Shown piece by piece: positions 24,287 to 37,375 of a stretch of 64,000 bases of DNA. The stretch lies in the NCBI GenBank assembly GCA_034190875.2, contig CM067344.1:13998801-14062800 (forward strand), given 5' to 3'. The translations under genes were made by a program, and so were the position numbers. This stretch comes from Urechis unicinctus. Lineage: Eukaryota; Annelida; Polychaeta; Xenopneusta; Urechidae. Each line of letters starts with the position of its first letter. Positions within the stretch are counted from its first letter, which is position 1. The notes below the pieces were generated by a model. It had not been told where the DNA came from, searched no databases, and was given only the letters and a program-made list of their open reading frames with translations.

Positions 24287-27200
24287 CGACATGGGGCTGA
24301 ACAGCCTCTTTAAAGCTTCAATTACCCATGCACGTAGGGTGTGTTTCGTCGCAGGGTAGTAAGGTGGAATGGTGATACGGAAGTCGCCGTTCGACTGATG
24401 TATTCACGAATGTAGACACAGAGTTTTTTGTCTTGAATGGCATGCAGTACAATGGGTGGTACTTGGGGACCCGGTCGCTCTTGTTTCGCCCCAAACCGTT
24501 GCTGTAAAATCACACAACGGCGAGATAATTTAAAACTCTGTGGCGCTGTATCTAATTAGGTTAGGTCACTTAACCTTATCATGGATAAAAGCGCGATCAA
24601 CACTAAAGTCTTATGCGACAGATTGGCAAGCTTTAAGATAAAAGATATTTGATGACGTCAGCAGCGTCCCATGTCATTCGTATATGTTTATTAGCTGGAG
24701 GCCTGTTCAAGAATGCTGCTTTCATGAAGCGTATCACCAGAGGGTGAGTGCTGGGTGTGGTAGATTCGCCAGGAAAGGAATCCCCATGGGAGTCCTATGG
24801 CCAGCATACCAACATGTTGCTACTGTAGACAGTGTAGCCTCAGAAAGGCATCCCATGCCATAGTGCACGGCGGTCCACCGTTAGCTAGTGGGGCAACTCT
24901 GGGGCAGCGAACCTCGGTTTTGTATGGTTTATCAATCTTATTGACAGAGATGCGCCTTTACTTACCCCCTCCTCTAGCTGCCTTTCAAAGGGCCGCAAGT
25001 CCCGGTAACGCAAAACCACTTGTTGAAAAGGGTCTTCAGTTGTGGTAGGAAGAGGATCCAAAATCCCGTCGAGAGAAGGGAATATTTGACCGAGCTCTTG
25101 TTCTGTAGCTAGAGATTGCTGTTGGTAGATCACGGGTAGTCCTCAGAGATATTAGAGAAGCATCCGACCAGGGGATCACGGTGGTTAGAGAGGGAAAATC
25201 AGAGAAACTGTACATATGCAGAGCATTATATACGGTCAAGCAGCATGTAGTAATTCGTTGCGCGGTATAAGGCCCACGTGAGCGTGTTCAAGATAGAGAT
25301 CGGTCAGTTTTTCACAACCAATCAGCATCTTGGAATTTTTCTAATATTTTCGGTCATTAGCAAATTCATGAGGGATACCCATATGTGTCATCTGTAATAA
25401 GATATTTCCACATTCTACAAATTGCTTCTTATCTTGCCAGTGTCCATTACATGACTTGTGTCTACTTGGTGGATAGCTTACATGTCAAATAAGTAAAATT
25501 GGCACAACCAAAAGATACACACCCGCTTGTCAAAGGTTGCCTGTTTCGTTTCTTGTCACATGATCTGCCCCCAGACTGAGCACATGAGACAGCTGATGTG
25601 AGGCGAACTGTTTAAACGATTAAGTCTGGGGTCGGAACGGAACACGCATAAAAGATCGCGCCTAGATCGCACTGCGCAGATAGTCGCCCATATGTTTCGA
25701 AATCTGACCCGTCTGAGGGGGCTTTCTTCGTCACTATCTCTTTCATTTTTTTTTTTTTTTTCATTTTTCCGAACTAGATGTCTTCTTCCTTGGCTCGTAT
25801 TGGTAAGGCTGAAGGTGTCCCCTTTCAAACCGCAACTTAATGCGTAAAAAATAGTATGTAACAAGCCAAGCCGCTCGTAAAACGAGTTCCAGATTGCCAA
25901 CGCACTGCCAGTAAACAACGCGACCGCTTTCTACCAGTGACGTCACACCACAAAATTGGCGACGATTACGAAATCCTCCCCGAACCAAGCTTTCGAAAAA
26001 TAAACGAGGAAAACCATCCTTACTACAGTACTTGTCTTTAAAACCGTGAAATATTCAATAAATGAGTGAAGTCCAAGATGTTATAATGTGGAACATTTGG
26101 CTGGAGTATCACTTTAAGTGTCATCGTCCACTTGGCGCAAACCGAGGCCCGAACCTGGATAAGAGTCCCTTCCGCTGTGATAATGGTCCCACGTGAAACC
26201 TGGGCGTCACCAGACCGCTGTCCGCTCATAATATGGTTATCATAATTCAGACACAATCTCCATGGCAGACATGTTTGACGCTTCGCTAACATAACATGCG
26301 AATCCTAGCCTGCGCAGAAGCCGATGCGCAAGGAGATCGATTCAGACTTAGCTCTTATCATGATCATTGTAGGTACCCACAAAGAGCGCTGCCCGGGCAT
26401 ATGGTAATCAGCGTCAGCTGCCCCACACATGCGAGAGAAAGGATACAACAAATAGATTGTCAACATGTTTGTGACACTCTATCTCCAAAGTACGTTGACT
26501 TTGTCCCTGTGTTGATGTTTTTAGTTTAACCCAACACTGCAAATGTAAAAACGGAATGTTCGCCCGAGTTGCATTTTGCTATTATATTAACAGCAACTAT
26601 TGTGGGTTGCAAATGATCGGCATATATGAAACTTACAGTTGGTAGGAGTTCGACATTTACATTTTAACGACTGTTTGCATAAAAAAATGCAATGCAATAT
26701 GAATGCGACTTTCAAACAATGAACAATTCATGAGCTGCATTTGAGAACCCAACTTTCATCCTCGCTTCGTGTTTTTAACAGCTTGAAGGACCGTTATGTT
26801 AACCGAGTCTATGTGCTAGAAACTGGGGCGGAGACATCTCAACAAGCCTTGATGAAGCTTCTCGGAGATGCAATCCAGCCTCTTCTTCTTGGGATGCAAA
26901 GGGTGATTGATGTTTATTGCGTGTGATGGTAGCATTTCAAAGGGACCCTTATGATGGCACTTGCATTAAATGTAACATATGTTACAACAGCAAATTAATA
27001 AGTAACTTCATAGTGAAAAACAGTGTCGGCGAAAAAAAGTTCAGGGCTTGTGAAAATACTTTGTGAACTACCTGCCCGGATGGCAGACCAATGTTTATAT
27101 ATTGCCAATAAGTATAACACATATGGGGCTTGGGCAACTAAAAAAAATACTTAAGAGTCTCCCAATTTCTGGAGTTGGTGGCTCAAACCCAAGCTTAATA

Positions 27201-27302
27201 GCTACTAAACATCTCGGCTTAATATCTGGCTGCATCTTTTGTCATCACAACTATCATTGGCTGATATTCAGGCCCAGCTTGTTTTATAACATGTATTTTT
27301 TC
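24287..27302 (-). repeat. Array unit 4
   Basis: 3,016 bp, nearly identical to units 2 and 3. It has a short duplication CGGAACGGAACACG near 25632 and an extra A in a homopolymer near 25847. Confidence 0.85.
24313..24748 (-). pseudogene. Tyrosine recombinase fragment, unit 4
   Basis: Identical in layout to unit 3, including the frame break before the RAWVIEAL segment. Confidence 0.6.
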
Positions 27303-30250
27303 CGACATGGGGCTGAACAGCCTCTTTAAAGCTTCAATTACCCATGCACGTAGGGTGTGTTTCGTCGCAGGGTAGTAAGGTGGAATGGTGATACGGAAGT
27401 CGCCGTTCGACTGATGTATTCACGAATGTAGACACAGAGTTTTTTGTCTTGAATGGCATGCAGTACAATGGGTGGTACTTGGGGACCCGGTCGCTCTTGT
27501 TTCGCCCCAAACCGTTGCTGTAAAATCACACAACGGCGAGATAATTTAAAACTCTGTGGCGCTGTATCTAATTAGGTTAGGTCACTTAACCTTATCATGG
27601 ATAAAAGCGCGATCAACACTAAAGTCTTATGCGACAGATTGGCAAGCTTTAAGATAAAAGATATTTGATGACGTCAGCAGCGTCCCATGTCATTCGTATA
27701 TGTTTATTAGCTGGAGGCCTGTTCAAGAATGCTGCTTTCATGAAGCGTATCACCAGAGGGTGAGTGCTGGGTGTGGTAGATTCGCCAGGAAAGGAATCCC
27801 CATGGGAGTCCTATGGCCAGCATACCAACATGTTGCTACTGTAGACAGTGTAGCCTCAGAAAGGCATCCCATGCCATAGTGCACGGCGGTCCACCGTTAG
27901 CTAGTGGGGCAACTCTGGGGCAGCGAACCTCGGTTTTGTATGGTTTATCAATCTTATTGACAGAGATGCGCCTTTACTTACCCCCTCCTCTAGCTGCCTT
28001 TCAAAGGGCCGCAAGTCCCGGTAACGCAAAACCACTTGTTGAAAAGGGTCTTCAGTTGTGGTAGGAAGAGGATCCAAAATCCCGTCGAGAGAAGGGAATA
28101 TTTGACCGAGCTCTTGTTCTGTAGCTAGAGATTGCTGTTGGTGAGATCACGGGTAGTCCTCAGAGATATTAGAGAAGCATCCGACCAGGGGATCACGGTG
28201 GTTAGAGAGGGAAAATCAGAGAAACTGTACATATGCAGAGCATTATATACGGTCAAGCAGCATGTAGTAATTCGTAGCTCGGTATTAGGCCCACGTGAGC
28301 GTGTTCAAGATGGAGATCGGTCAGTATTTCATAACCAATCAGCATCTTGGAATTTTTCTAATATTTTCGGTCATTAGCATATTCATGAGGGATACCCATA
28401 TGTGTCATCTGTAATAAGATATTTCCACATTCTACAAATTGCTTCTTATCTTGCCAGTGTCCATTACATGACTTGTGTCTACTTGGTGGATAGCTTACAT
28501 GTCAAATAAGTAAAATTGGCACAACCAAAAGATACACACCCGCTTGTCAAAGGTTGCCTGTTTCGTTTCTTGTCACATGATCTGCCCCCAGACTGAGCAC
28601 ATGAGACAGCTGATGTGAGGCGAACTGTTTAAACGATTAAGTCTGGGGTCGGAACACGCATAAAAGATCGCGCCTAGATCGCACTGCGCAGATAGTCGCC
28701 CATATGTTTCGAAATCTGACCCGTCTGAGGGGCTTTCGTCGTCACTATCTCTTTCATTCGCTTTTTTTTTCATTTTTCCGAACTAGACGTCTTCTTCCTT
28801 GGCTCGTATTGGTAAGGCTGAAGGTGTCCCCTTTCAAACCGCAACTTAATGCGTAAAAATAGTATGTAACAAGCCAAGCCGCTCGTAAAACGAGTTCCAG
28901 ATTGCCAACGCACTGCCAGTAAACAACGCGACCGCTTTCTACCAGTGACGTCACACCACAAAATTGGCGACGATTACGAAATCCTCCCCGAACCAAGCTT
29001 TCGAAAAATAAACGAGAAAAAAACCATCCTTACTACAGTACTTGTCTTTAACACCGTGAAATATTCAATAAATGAGTGAAGTCCAAGATGTTATAATATG
29101 GAACATTTGGCTGGAGTATCACTTTAAGTGTCATCATCCACTTGGTGCAAACCAGAGGCCCGAACCTGGATAAGAGTCCCTTCCGCTGTGATAACGGTCC
29201 CACGTGAAACCTGGGCGCCACCAGACCGCTGTCCGCTCAATATGGTTATCACAATTCAGACACACTCTCCATGGCAGACATGTTTGACGCTTCGCTAACA
29301 TAACATGCGAATCCTAGCCTGCGCAGAAGCCGATGCGCAAGGAGATCGATTCAGACATTGCTCTTATCATGACCATTGTAGGTACCCACAAAGAGCGCTG
29401 CCCGGGCATATGGTAATCAGCGTCAGCTGCCCCACACATGCGAGAGAAAGGATATAACAAATAGATTGTCAACATGTTTGTGACACTCTATCTCCAAAGT
29501 ACGTTGACTTTGTCCCTGTGTTGATGTTTTTAGTTTAACCCAACACTGCAAATGTAAAAACGGAATGTTCGCCCGAGTTGTACTTTACTATTATATTAAC
29601 AGCAACTATTGTGGTTGCAAATGATCAGCATATATGAAATGCAATATATATGCGACTTTCAAACAATGAACAATTCATGAGCTGCATTTGAGAACCCAAC
29701 TTTCATCCTCGCTTCGTGTTTTTAACAGCTTGAAGGACCGTTATGTTAACCGAGTCTATGTGCCAGAAACTGGGGCGGAGACATCTCAACAAGCCTTGAT
29801 GAAGCTTCTCGGAGATGCAATCCAGCCTTTTCTTCTTGGGATGCAAAGGGTGATTGTTGTTTATTGCGTGTGATGGTAGCATTTCAAAGGGACCCTTATG
29901 ATGGCACTTGCATTAAATGTAACATATGTTACAACAGCAAATTAATAAGTAACTTCATAATGAAAAACATTGTCGGCGAAAAAAAGTTCAGGGCTTGTGA
30001 AAATACTTTATGAACTACAAGCCCGGATGGCAGACCTATGTTTATATATTGCCAATAAGTATAACACATATGGGGCTTGGGCAACTAAAAAAATACTTAA
30101 GAGTCTCCCAATTTCTGGAGTTGGTGGCTCAAACCCAAGCTTAATAGCCACTAAACGTCTCGGCTTAATATCTGGCTGCATCTTTTGTCATCACAACTAT
30201 CATTGGCTGATATTCAGGCCCAGCTTGTTTTATAACATGTATTTTTTCCG
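27303..30250 (-). repeat. Array unit 5, mosaic
   Basis: The rightmost unit, shortened by about 67 bp near 29637 relative to the others. Its left part (to about 28.72 kb) carries the variants of units 2-4. From about 28.74 kb on it carries those of unit 1: GACGTCTTC, TTAACACCGTG, ATAATATGGAAC, CATCATCCAC, GCGCCACC and GTGATTGTTG. Confidence 0.85.
27329..27764 (-). pseudogene. Tyrosine recombinase fragment, unit 5
   Basis: Same segment and same frame break as units 3 and 4. It lies in the part of unit 5 that resembles the middle units. Confidence 0.6.
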
Positions 30251-30694
30251 TGCCAGGTTAAATGTGTAATTTGTTTAGGTAGTTGTCAGGTTGAAATAAT
30301 TCCAAAGTATGGGCAACGCCAAATCATCAATTGTTTTTTATATCAGCGCTTTGAAAACACCCTCCGAACACTGTTTAGAAAATATGCAACCAAGTGGTGA
30401 CCAGGTCAAGAAACTACGCATGCGTAATTGCACCATCTGCTGACGTTTTCAGCTCTGGATATCTTCAATGTGCCATATTGGGTTATTATTCACGTCTCAC
30501 TAAAAATAAGCAATCATACAAAGAAATTCCATTTTAAGGATATCATTTCCGAAAGCAGTAGGGAATCTGTCCATCAATTTTTTTTCCACCACTGAATGTT
30601 CATGATTTTTGATGAAATTCATCTTTATACAAGTATAATAATGTCACTTTGAAATTGCTGCATCGCATTTCGAGATAATCCTGTTAGTGGGTGA
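30251..30694. other. Spacer after the tandem array
   Basis: Unique-looking AT-rich DNA from the array end to the stop codon of the SOCS-box gene. It should contain that gene's 3' UTR (minus strand). No clear AATAAA was found, although TATAAA lies in the right orientation at about 30623-30628. Confidence 0.35.
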
Positions 30695-31854
30695 TCACAC
30701 ACGGTCGATTTCGCCTTGATACAGCAGATAACGCCGGACTTCATGTGGCAGAGGAAGACTATGCACCTTGCTTCTCTCCGACAGCCTTTGCAGTACAGCA
30801 CTACGACAGAGCGCCTTCAACCTCTGCATAGACGAAGGAACTTTATAAGATTGCTCGGTGATTTTCTCGTTGATTCTCGTGCGATTGACGACGAAGCTTG
30901 TTCCGCACCTGCGCACTATGGGCAGGAGAGCGAATACACATTCCGGGTGACAAGGCCTGATAGTGCTTGCGGGATAGCGGTGGTGGAGCATGAGGGACGC
31001 AGATCGGATGGCGAAAAGCCGAGCTAGACTGGTTTTGTCGTGCCACATGTCCTCGAGTACCAGCAGAATGATATAATTGCCATCAATGGAATAAACCAAT
31101 TGTGTTGTCGTGTCCCCATCGAGTTCCATGGCAACAAACGGCATCCTGACAACAGCACGCTTTGACTTGACGTCATAGGTCGCCAGGATCGGACGTTCAC
31201 ATCCGTTTTCAGCATACATCACCGTCAACTGGGGGCGCGCGGGGGGCATGGTAGGGTCAAAGGCTACAGAGGGTGTAACGAATGTCCCCGTCTCAATCTT
31301 CATCACCATATCCCAATGATTGGTGTCGTACAAGATAACATAACAATGGCCCCGCTCGGACAGACACATATAGGAGCGGTCGCTTACGACGGCTACAGTA
31401 AACGCCAGGTACTTCCGGTCGGCAGTCAAGCTGGCAGAAAACACCTCCACGCTGCTAACCACCCCGGAATTTTGCAAGGCAGTGACGGGTTGAAACCCCA
31501 GGAAAGAGCCATTCTCGACATCCACGCACAAGATATGGTGTGAATCAGTTCTTTTCGACGAATTATGCACGAGGAGAAAGGCGACATCATTGCGGTATAA
31601 CAGTGGGTGATTGTGTAGGTGATAGCCAGTTTTCATCAGCATCTGCAATTTGCTTGAATGTTGGATTTGAATCTGGAAGGTATGTGTTGGCTGAAGGGGT
31701 GATCTCTTTATCTCGCCATGAAGTGTGACTTGCTGCTGAGAGGGTTCCAAATGAAAGCTGACAAGTTTGTTACACACCATGTGCATATCTGACTTCATTT
31801 CTTCAGCCATTCTCAGTGCCACACATTCCTTACACCTTTGACAAAATCTTCCAA
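30695..31854 (-). CDS. Beta-propeller-like protein with C-terminal SOCS box (last exon)
   Basis: A long open minus-strand exon of about 386 codons ending at TGA (30695-30697). An acceptor TTGTTTCAG lies just before 31854, so upstream exons must exist to the right. The C-terminal 40 residues are a SOCS box: LKALCRSAVLQRL, then LPLPHEVRRYLLYQ. In other proteins this binds elongin B/C and recruits a cullin-5 ubiquitin ligase. The preceding about 300 residues contain repeated short beta-strand patterns (FTVAVVSDRSYMCL, GHCYVILYDT, QLVYSIDGNYIILLVLEDM) resembling propeller blades without clear WD signatures. An N-terminal CQRCKEC cluster is notable. The likely role is a substrate receptor, by inference. 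The first exon was not located with confidence. Confidence 0.7.
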
Positions 31855-34500
31855 CTGAAACAATGTTACATGTGATTGAAGTCAATTACCATTGTACCGC
31901 AGCATATATAGGGGTATATACTGTCCCAAATTCATATGAAATCCCTTTTAGTGTTCGATAGATTGATTGAATCAAAATTAATTTCGTTACAAAGAAGCAA
32001 TAGAAAAAGAGAGGACATCTTTCCAACAATACACCTGATGACAGATTAATCAACACCTGTTGTTACGTTGTCTCAGGTAAAAACCGAAACGTTTCGCTTC
32101 AAGCGTCTCCTAGTTCACAGATCAGAGAAAAAGGTCGTTTACTTGCTCCACAGGTTCAAGGTCAGTGCCACCATTTTCGATCAGGAATCCTTGATTCAAA
32201 CACGGAGAAACACTGACCTCGCAGTCGTCCAAAGAAAATTATCCCCGACTTCAGCGTCCCTTATAATATGGCGTAATATGACAACTCGCTGAGCACTTAC
32301 CCACATTTTCGTATTATACAGGAAAATACAGATACGCAAATCTCAAACTTTTTTCAATCCGAACCAGTCGCTTACCTACACAGTAACTTATGTCTCTACC
32401 TACCTATCTTCCGTTACCAGAAAACAAGTTGTCTCAGCGTTCGCTCCAATATGTCATTCCGTCACAGACATGCAAGTCACTGATCACACACCAAACAGTT
32501 CTATGTGTCCGATATATGGGCAAATCTTATGCACTGCGCATATTTATCGCAAGTAGATCAAAGAACTCATACAATGCCTCAGATGTGGACCACTTTCGCT
32601 GTGCTTGAACGAAGATCGAGGCGCGCAGTGAAAGAACTGTCGTTCTCACTACAAACAGCTGAAGGAAATTGAGTAGCACTATAAAACTAGAACGCTGACC
32701 TGAATTGCATGGGTTATGTTATCTGGTGGGGTAACTCTTTTGAACCAAATATAATTGACTATTCAACCAATTTCGAATATTTCAATAGTCATAACAACAG
32801 CAGATCACCCACCAAATTAAGCCAGACTGTGAATATGATGACCAAGCGTAAATGTTTAGCGAAAAGGCATTGATTTTAAGGGCTCAGATGTCAACATCAC
32901 ATCAGCATTGAATGCCAGCATAATGTTGCCATCAAAATGCATTAATCTACGATAACGCATTTTTTTTTAGCCAGCTCAACGATGGTTTTGTCTCTTAATG
33001 GTAAGCATGGAAATGACGTGTCCACAATCCGTCGCTATTTACGCCTTTGTATAACGAAGATAAAGTTATCTCAATTCCAGACCACGGGCAGATAAATAGG
33101 TCTCGACCTTTGGATATCAGTGGTACAGTACCGGTCCATTCTAGTTCATCGTGTTTAGTTTGTGGCAAGGTCGAAGCGCAGAATATTGGCCCCATTCCAA
33201 AAACACGATTCCGCCTTCAGTGTAGGTTGTTAATTCACATCCAGACAGTAGGATGAAGACGAAAGCAAAAAGATCGTGCGGTGATATATCATTCATGAAT
33301 GGTTAGGAAGAAAGCAAGAAGACGCGAATGGCTCTAAAAGGGCTGGGGTCCATGGAAGAATAATCAAATTAATAATCATAAAAAAATTATGATTACGAGG
33401 AATCAGCCATCGTGGAAATTAAGTTGTCAACGTTTTCAGTATGAATTTCTAACTGTCACAGATTATTTATGACCGCACTACTGTAGTCCAATCACACAGA
33501 ATCTTTGGCGAAGTTACCATTTGCTCACAATCGTCTTATATCGAACGATGACATTGCGCCAAAACTTAAGATATACCGTTTATTAAGCCACGTGTGATAT
33601 GCGAATATCTGGCGTCTTGCTTTTCAACGCACAAACCTCGAATTCCCGATGTCATATTTGGCCATATTTATTATCTTTTCACTTTTCAAATTGATGCTAC
33701 GAACGTGCGTAAGTGCGCATCGCTGGCTACGCCCCTGCCGTTTAATGCTTACACGAAGTGTGAAACAATTCCCATCCCAATCGGGCCCACGTTTACCGAG
33801 TGATTACACATTCGTGAAGTGATTTGACATCAAACGAAATCTGACAGGTAAACCATATTATCAAATGGCCATGATGACAATATTACGTTATAACTCGTTG
33901 ACAGGGCTTGAAGATGGCTTGTAAAACAGTTCACCAGTCGAGTTGATTTTATGAGCCGAAGAAAAGGTCGTAACATTTGACGATGTCAGATTCTGTGATC
34001 AGTACCCTCACTACTGAGAGATCTGAGATCGCAATTCATCTTCTAACACACCTTGATTGTTTTAATTTTGCTAAATACGCTTTCATTAACTCTTTTACCT
34101 GGCCGTAAACCAGATTTTTTTTCCTATTTGATCCCACAAAGCGGGAAATCCACGCGACACACCCAGAATAGCTGTGATCAGCACAAGATAACAACTGCTG
34201 ATAAGAACACACTTCATCTTCAGGTTCTCAGCAGCGTTAGATGATAAGAAACGATTCTGACTCAATGAGTAATCGGTGAATTTGATCTCACTTCTACGCG
34301 AATCGAGTACCGTTAAATCAATACTAAAGCAGTGGTTCCTCGTTGGGCCTTTTGGGGTCTTTTACATAAGGGGAAGATATACAGCTGTTTGTGTGGGGGA
34401 GGCAGCATGCCTGTTGTTGAATGATGTATATCATATTCTGTTGTTGTTGTTTATCGATTAGCAAACTCACACACGTATACACGCATACGCGTAAATACTG
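31855..34500. other. Spacer, probably containing upstream exons of the SOCS-box gene
   Basis: AT-rich. The upstream coding exon(s) and promoter of the SOCS-box gene should be here on the minus strand. An open stretch at 33195-32995 (minus, GPIFCASTLPQTKHDELEW) is a weak candidate without a convincing donor. Nothing else was recognised. Confidence 0.3.
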
Positions 34501-34528
34501 GAAGCATGAATATGAATACATACATTGG

Positions 34529-34890
<362 letters not shown>

Positions 34891-35204
34891 CATGCGGGGC
34901 CCATGATCGGTTTACGGTAAGGAGTGATTTTTTGGCTGCCAGACATACCATGATTGCTATGAGCTATCTTTCAGCTCCTTATCTTGATGACTGTGCTGTT
35001 GTTAAACGCTTTCACTTCTCTGTGGTACTCCCAGCAACACGAGCTGTAAAACCCAGCATTCAATGCTTCGTGTCATTGTAGCCGCTGACATCACAGAGAA
35101 GCACCTCAGCTCGTCTGTTTTTGTTGTCATGAACCATAAACAACTTCAAAGTTGTTGTAGTACGTTGCAATTGTTTGTCACTCAACCGAGGCACGCGTCG
35201 CGAC

Positions 35205-35213
35205 TATATAAAG
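35205..35213 (+). promoter_or_regulatory. TATA-box-like TATATAAAG
   Basis: Good TATA consensus 159 bp upstream of the IL-17-like start codon, compatible with a transcription start near 35235-35240. Confidence 0.4.
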
Positions 35214-35371
35214 ACAAGTGGGTATTTTCAATGGCTAAGCGGATTAGTGGTATTGTATAGGTAGATCCCCCTTAAATGGTAAGAGAAGAGATATTGTGAG
35301 TATATATATGACTTGGATGGACTGACTGGCAGTCTTGTGTTCTGGTAGTATTGCTGGATATTAATAACAGA

Positions 35372-36693
<1,322 letters not shown>

Positions 36694-36768
36694 AGATGGG
36701 ACCCCTCAAATATCTGATACAAACTCAATATAAACACTGCTGTAATTACGTGCCATGTTTTATATAAA

Positions 36769-36774
36769 AATAAA
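36769..36774 (+). terminator. Poly-A signal AATAAA of the IL-17-like gene
   Basis: Canonical hexamer 76 bp after the stop codon. Confidence 0.6.
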
Positions 36775-37375
36775 AATCTCAGAAAGTAGAATGAAAGTTG
36801 AAGCAATCAGTGCGAGTCACGAAAACATCGAAGCAGCTTGGCAGTGAAATCAATCAATCGGTAACCGGCACACTCAATTTATCAATGCGGTGGTCCTCCT
36901 TCGATGACTTGCTTAAAGTCCCATAGGACTCTAATCCCTTAGGAATACTTATTACGTTATTGGATAATGTGGTAATCACTGACCGGGTTATACTGTGAGA
37001 ACCAGGATCTGTTCTAATCCTGCCGATGTGGGGATTGATTGGGTTCACGGGGGGTGTCAAAGTTCCCAACAGACCATAGGCCGAGAGTAATAACTGTTAT
37101 TCTTTATAAAGCCATACAAGCTTGATCAGCATTGAGACAACCTGTAAACCTGTGACAGATATAATATATAGCGTCAAACACATCATATCAACAAATGCGA
37201 ACTGAAGCAGAAATCGCCTGATTGACTTTCGACGTTTATTAAGACCATGCGTACTTCACATGGACTGCAAAAAAGTTTGACGCCATGTGATTCTGATTCA
37301 CGAAATAATGTCAGGTTCTCGCCCAGATGATTAATGACAGACCAGTTGCAGCCGTTTTGATACAATAAGTAAAAG
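36775..37375. other. Spacer between the cytokine and B-box/NHL genes
   Basis: 600 bp with no gene. It should contain the promoter and 5' UTR of the following gene; no strong TATA or initiator was recognised. Confidence 0.3.

Larger units (their letters stand above)
15250..30250 (-). repeat. Head-to-tail tandem array of five ~3.01 kb mobile-element-like units
   Basis: Five consecutive near-identical units begin at 15250, 18260, 21274, 24287 and 27303 with GACATGGGGCTGAACAGCC. Spacings are 3,010, 3,014, 3,013 and 3,016 bp; the last unit is about 2.95 kb because of a deletion near 29637. The array begins and ends at exactly the same unit phase and is bracketed by GTGCC (15245-15249 and 30250-30254). 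Each unit carries a minus-strand tyrosine recombinase fragment and spliced-looking minus-strand frames. A concatemer of a recombinase-bearing element, or amplification after insertion, would both explain this. Confidence 0.85.

Noticed and set aside
15250-30250. Helitron identity for the 3-kb tandem unit
   Set aside because: Tandem arrays and a small hairpin near one unit end (GGCTGAACAGCC) suggested it, but there is no TC...CTRR pair, no A|T insertion context and no Rep/helicase sequence, while a tyrosine recombinase fragment is present.
32995-33195. Minus-strand open frame as the first exon of the SOCS-box gene
   Set aside because: No convincing donor in the right phase and no known N-terminal similarity; kept only as a weak candidate.
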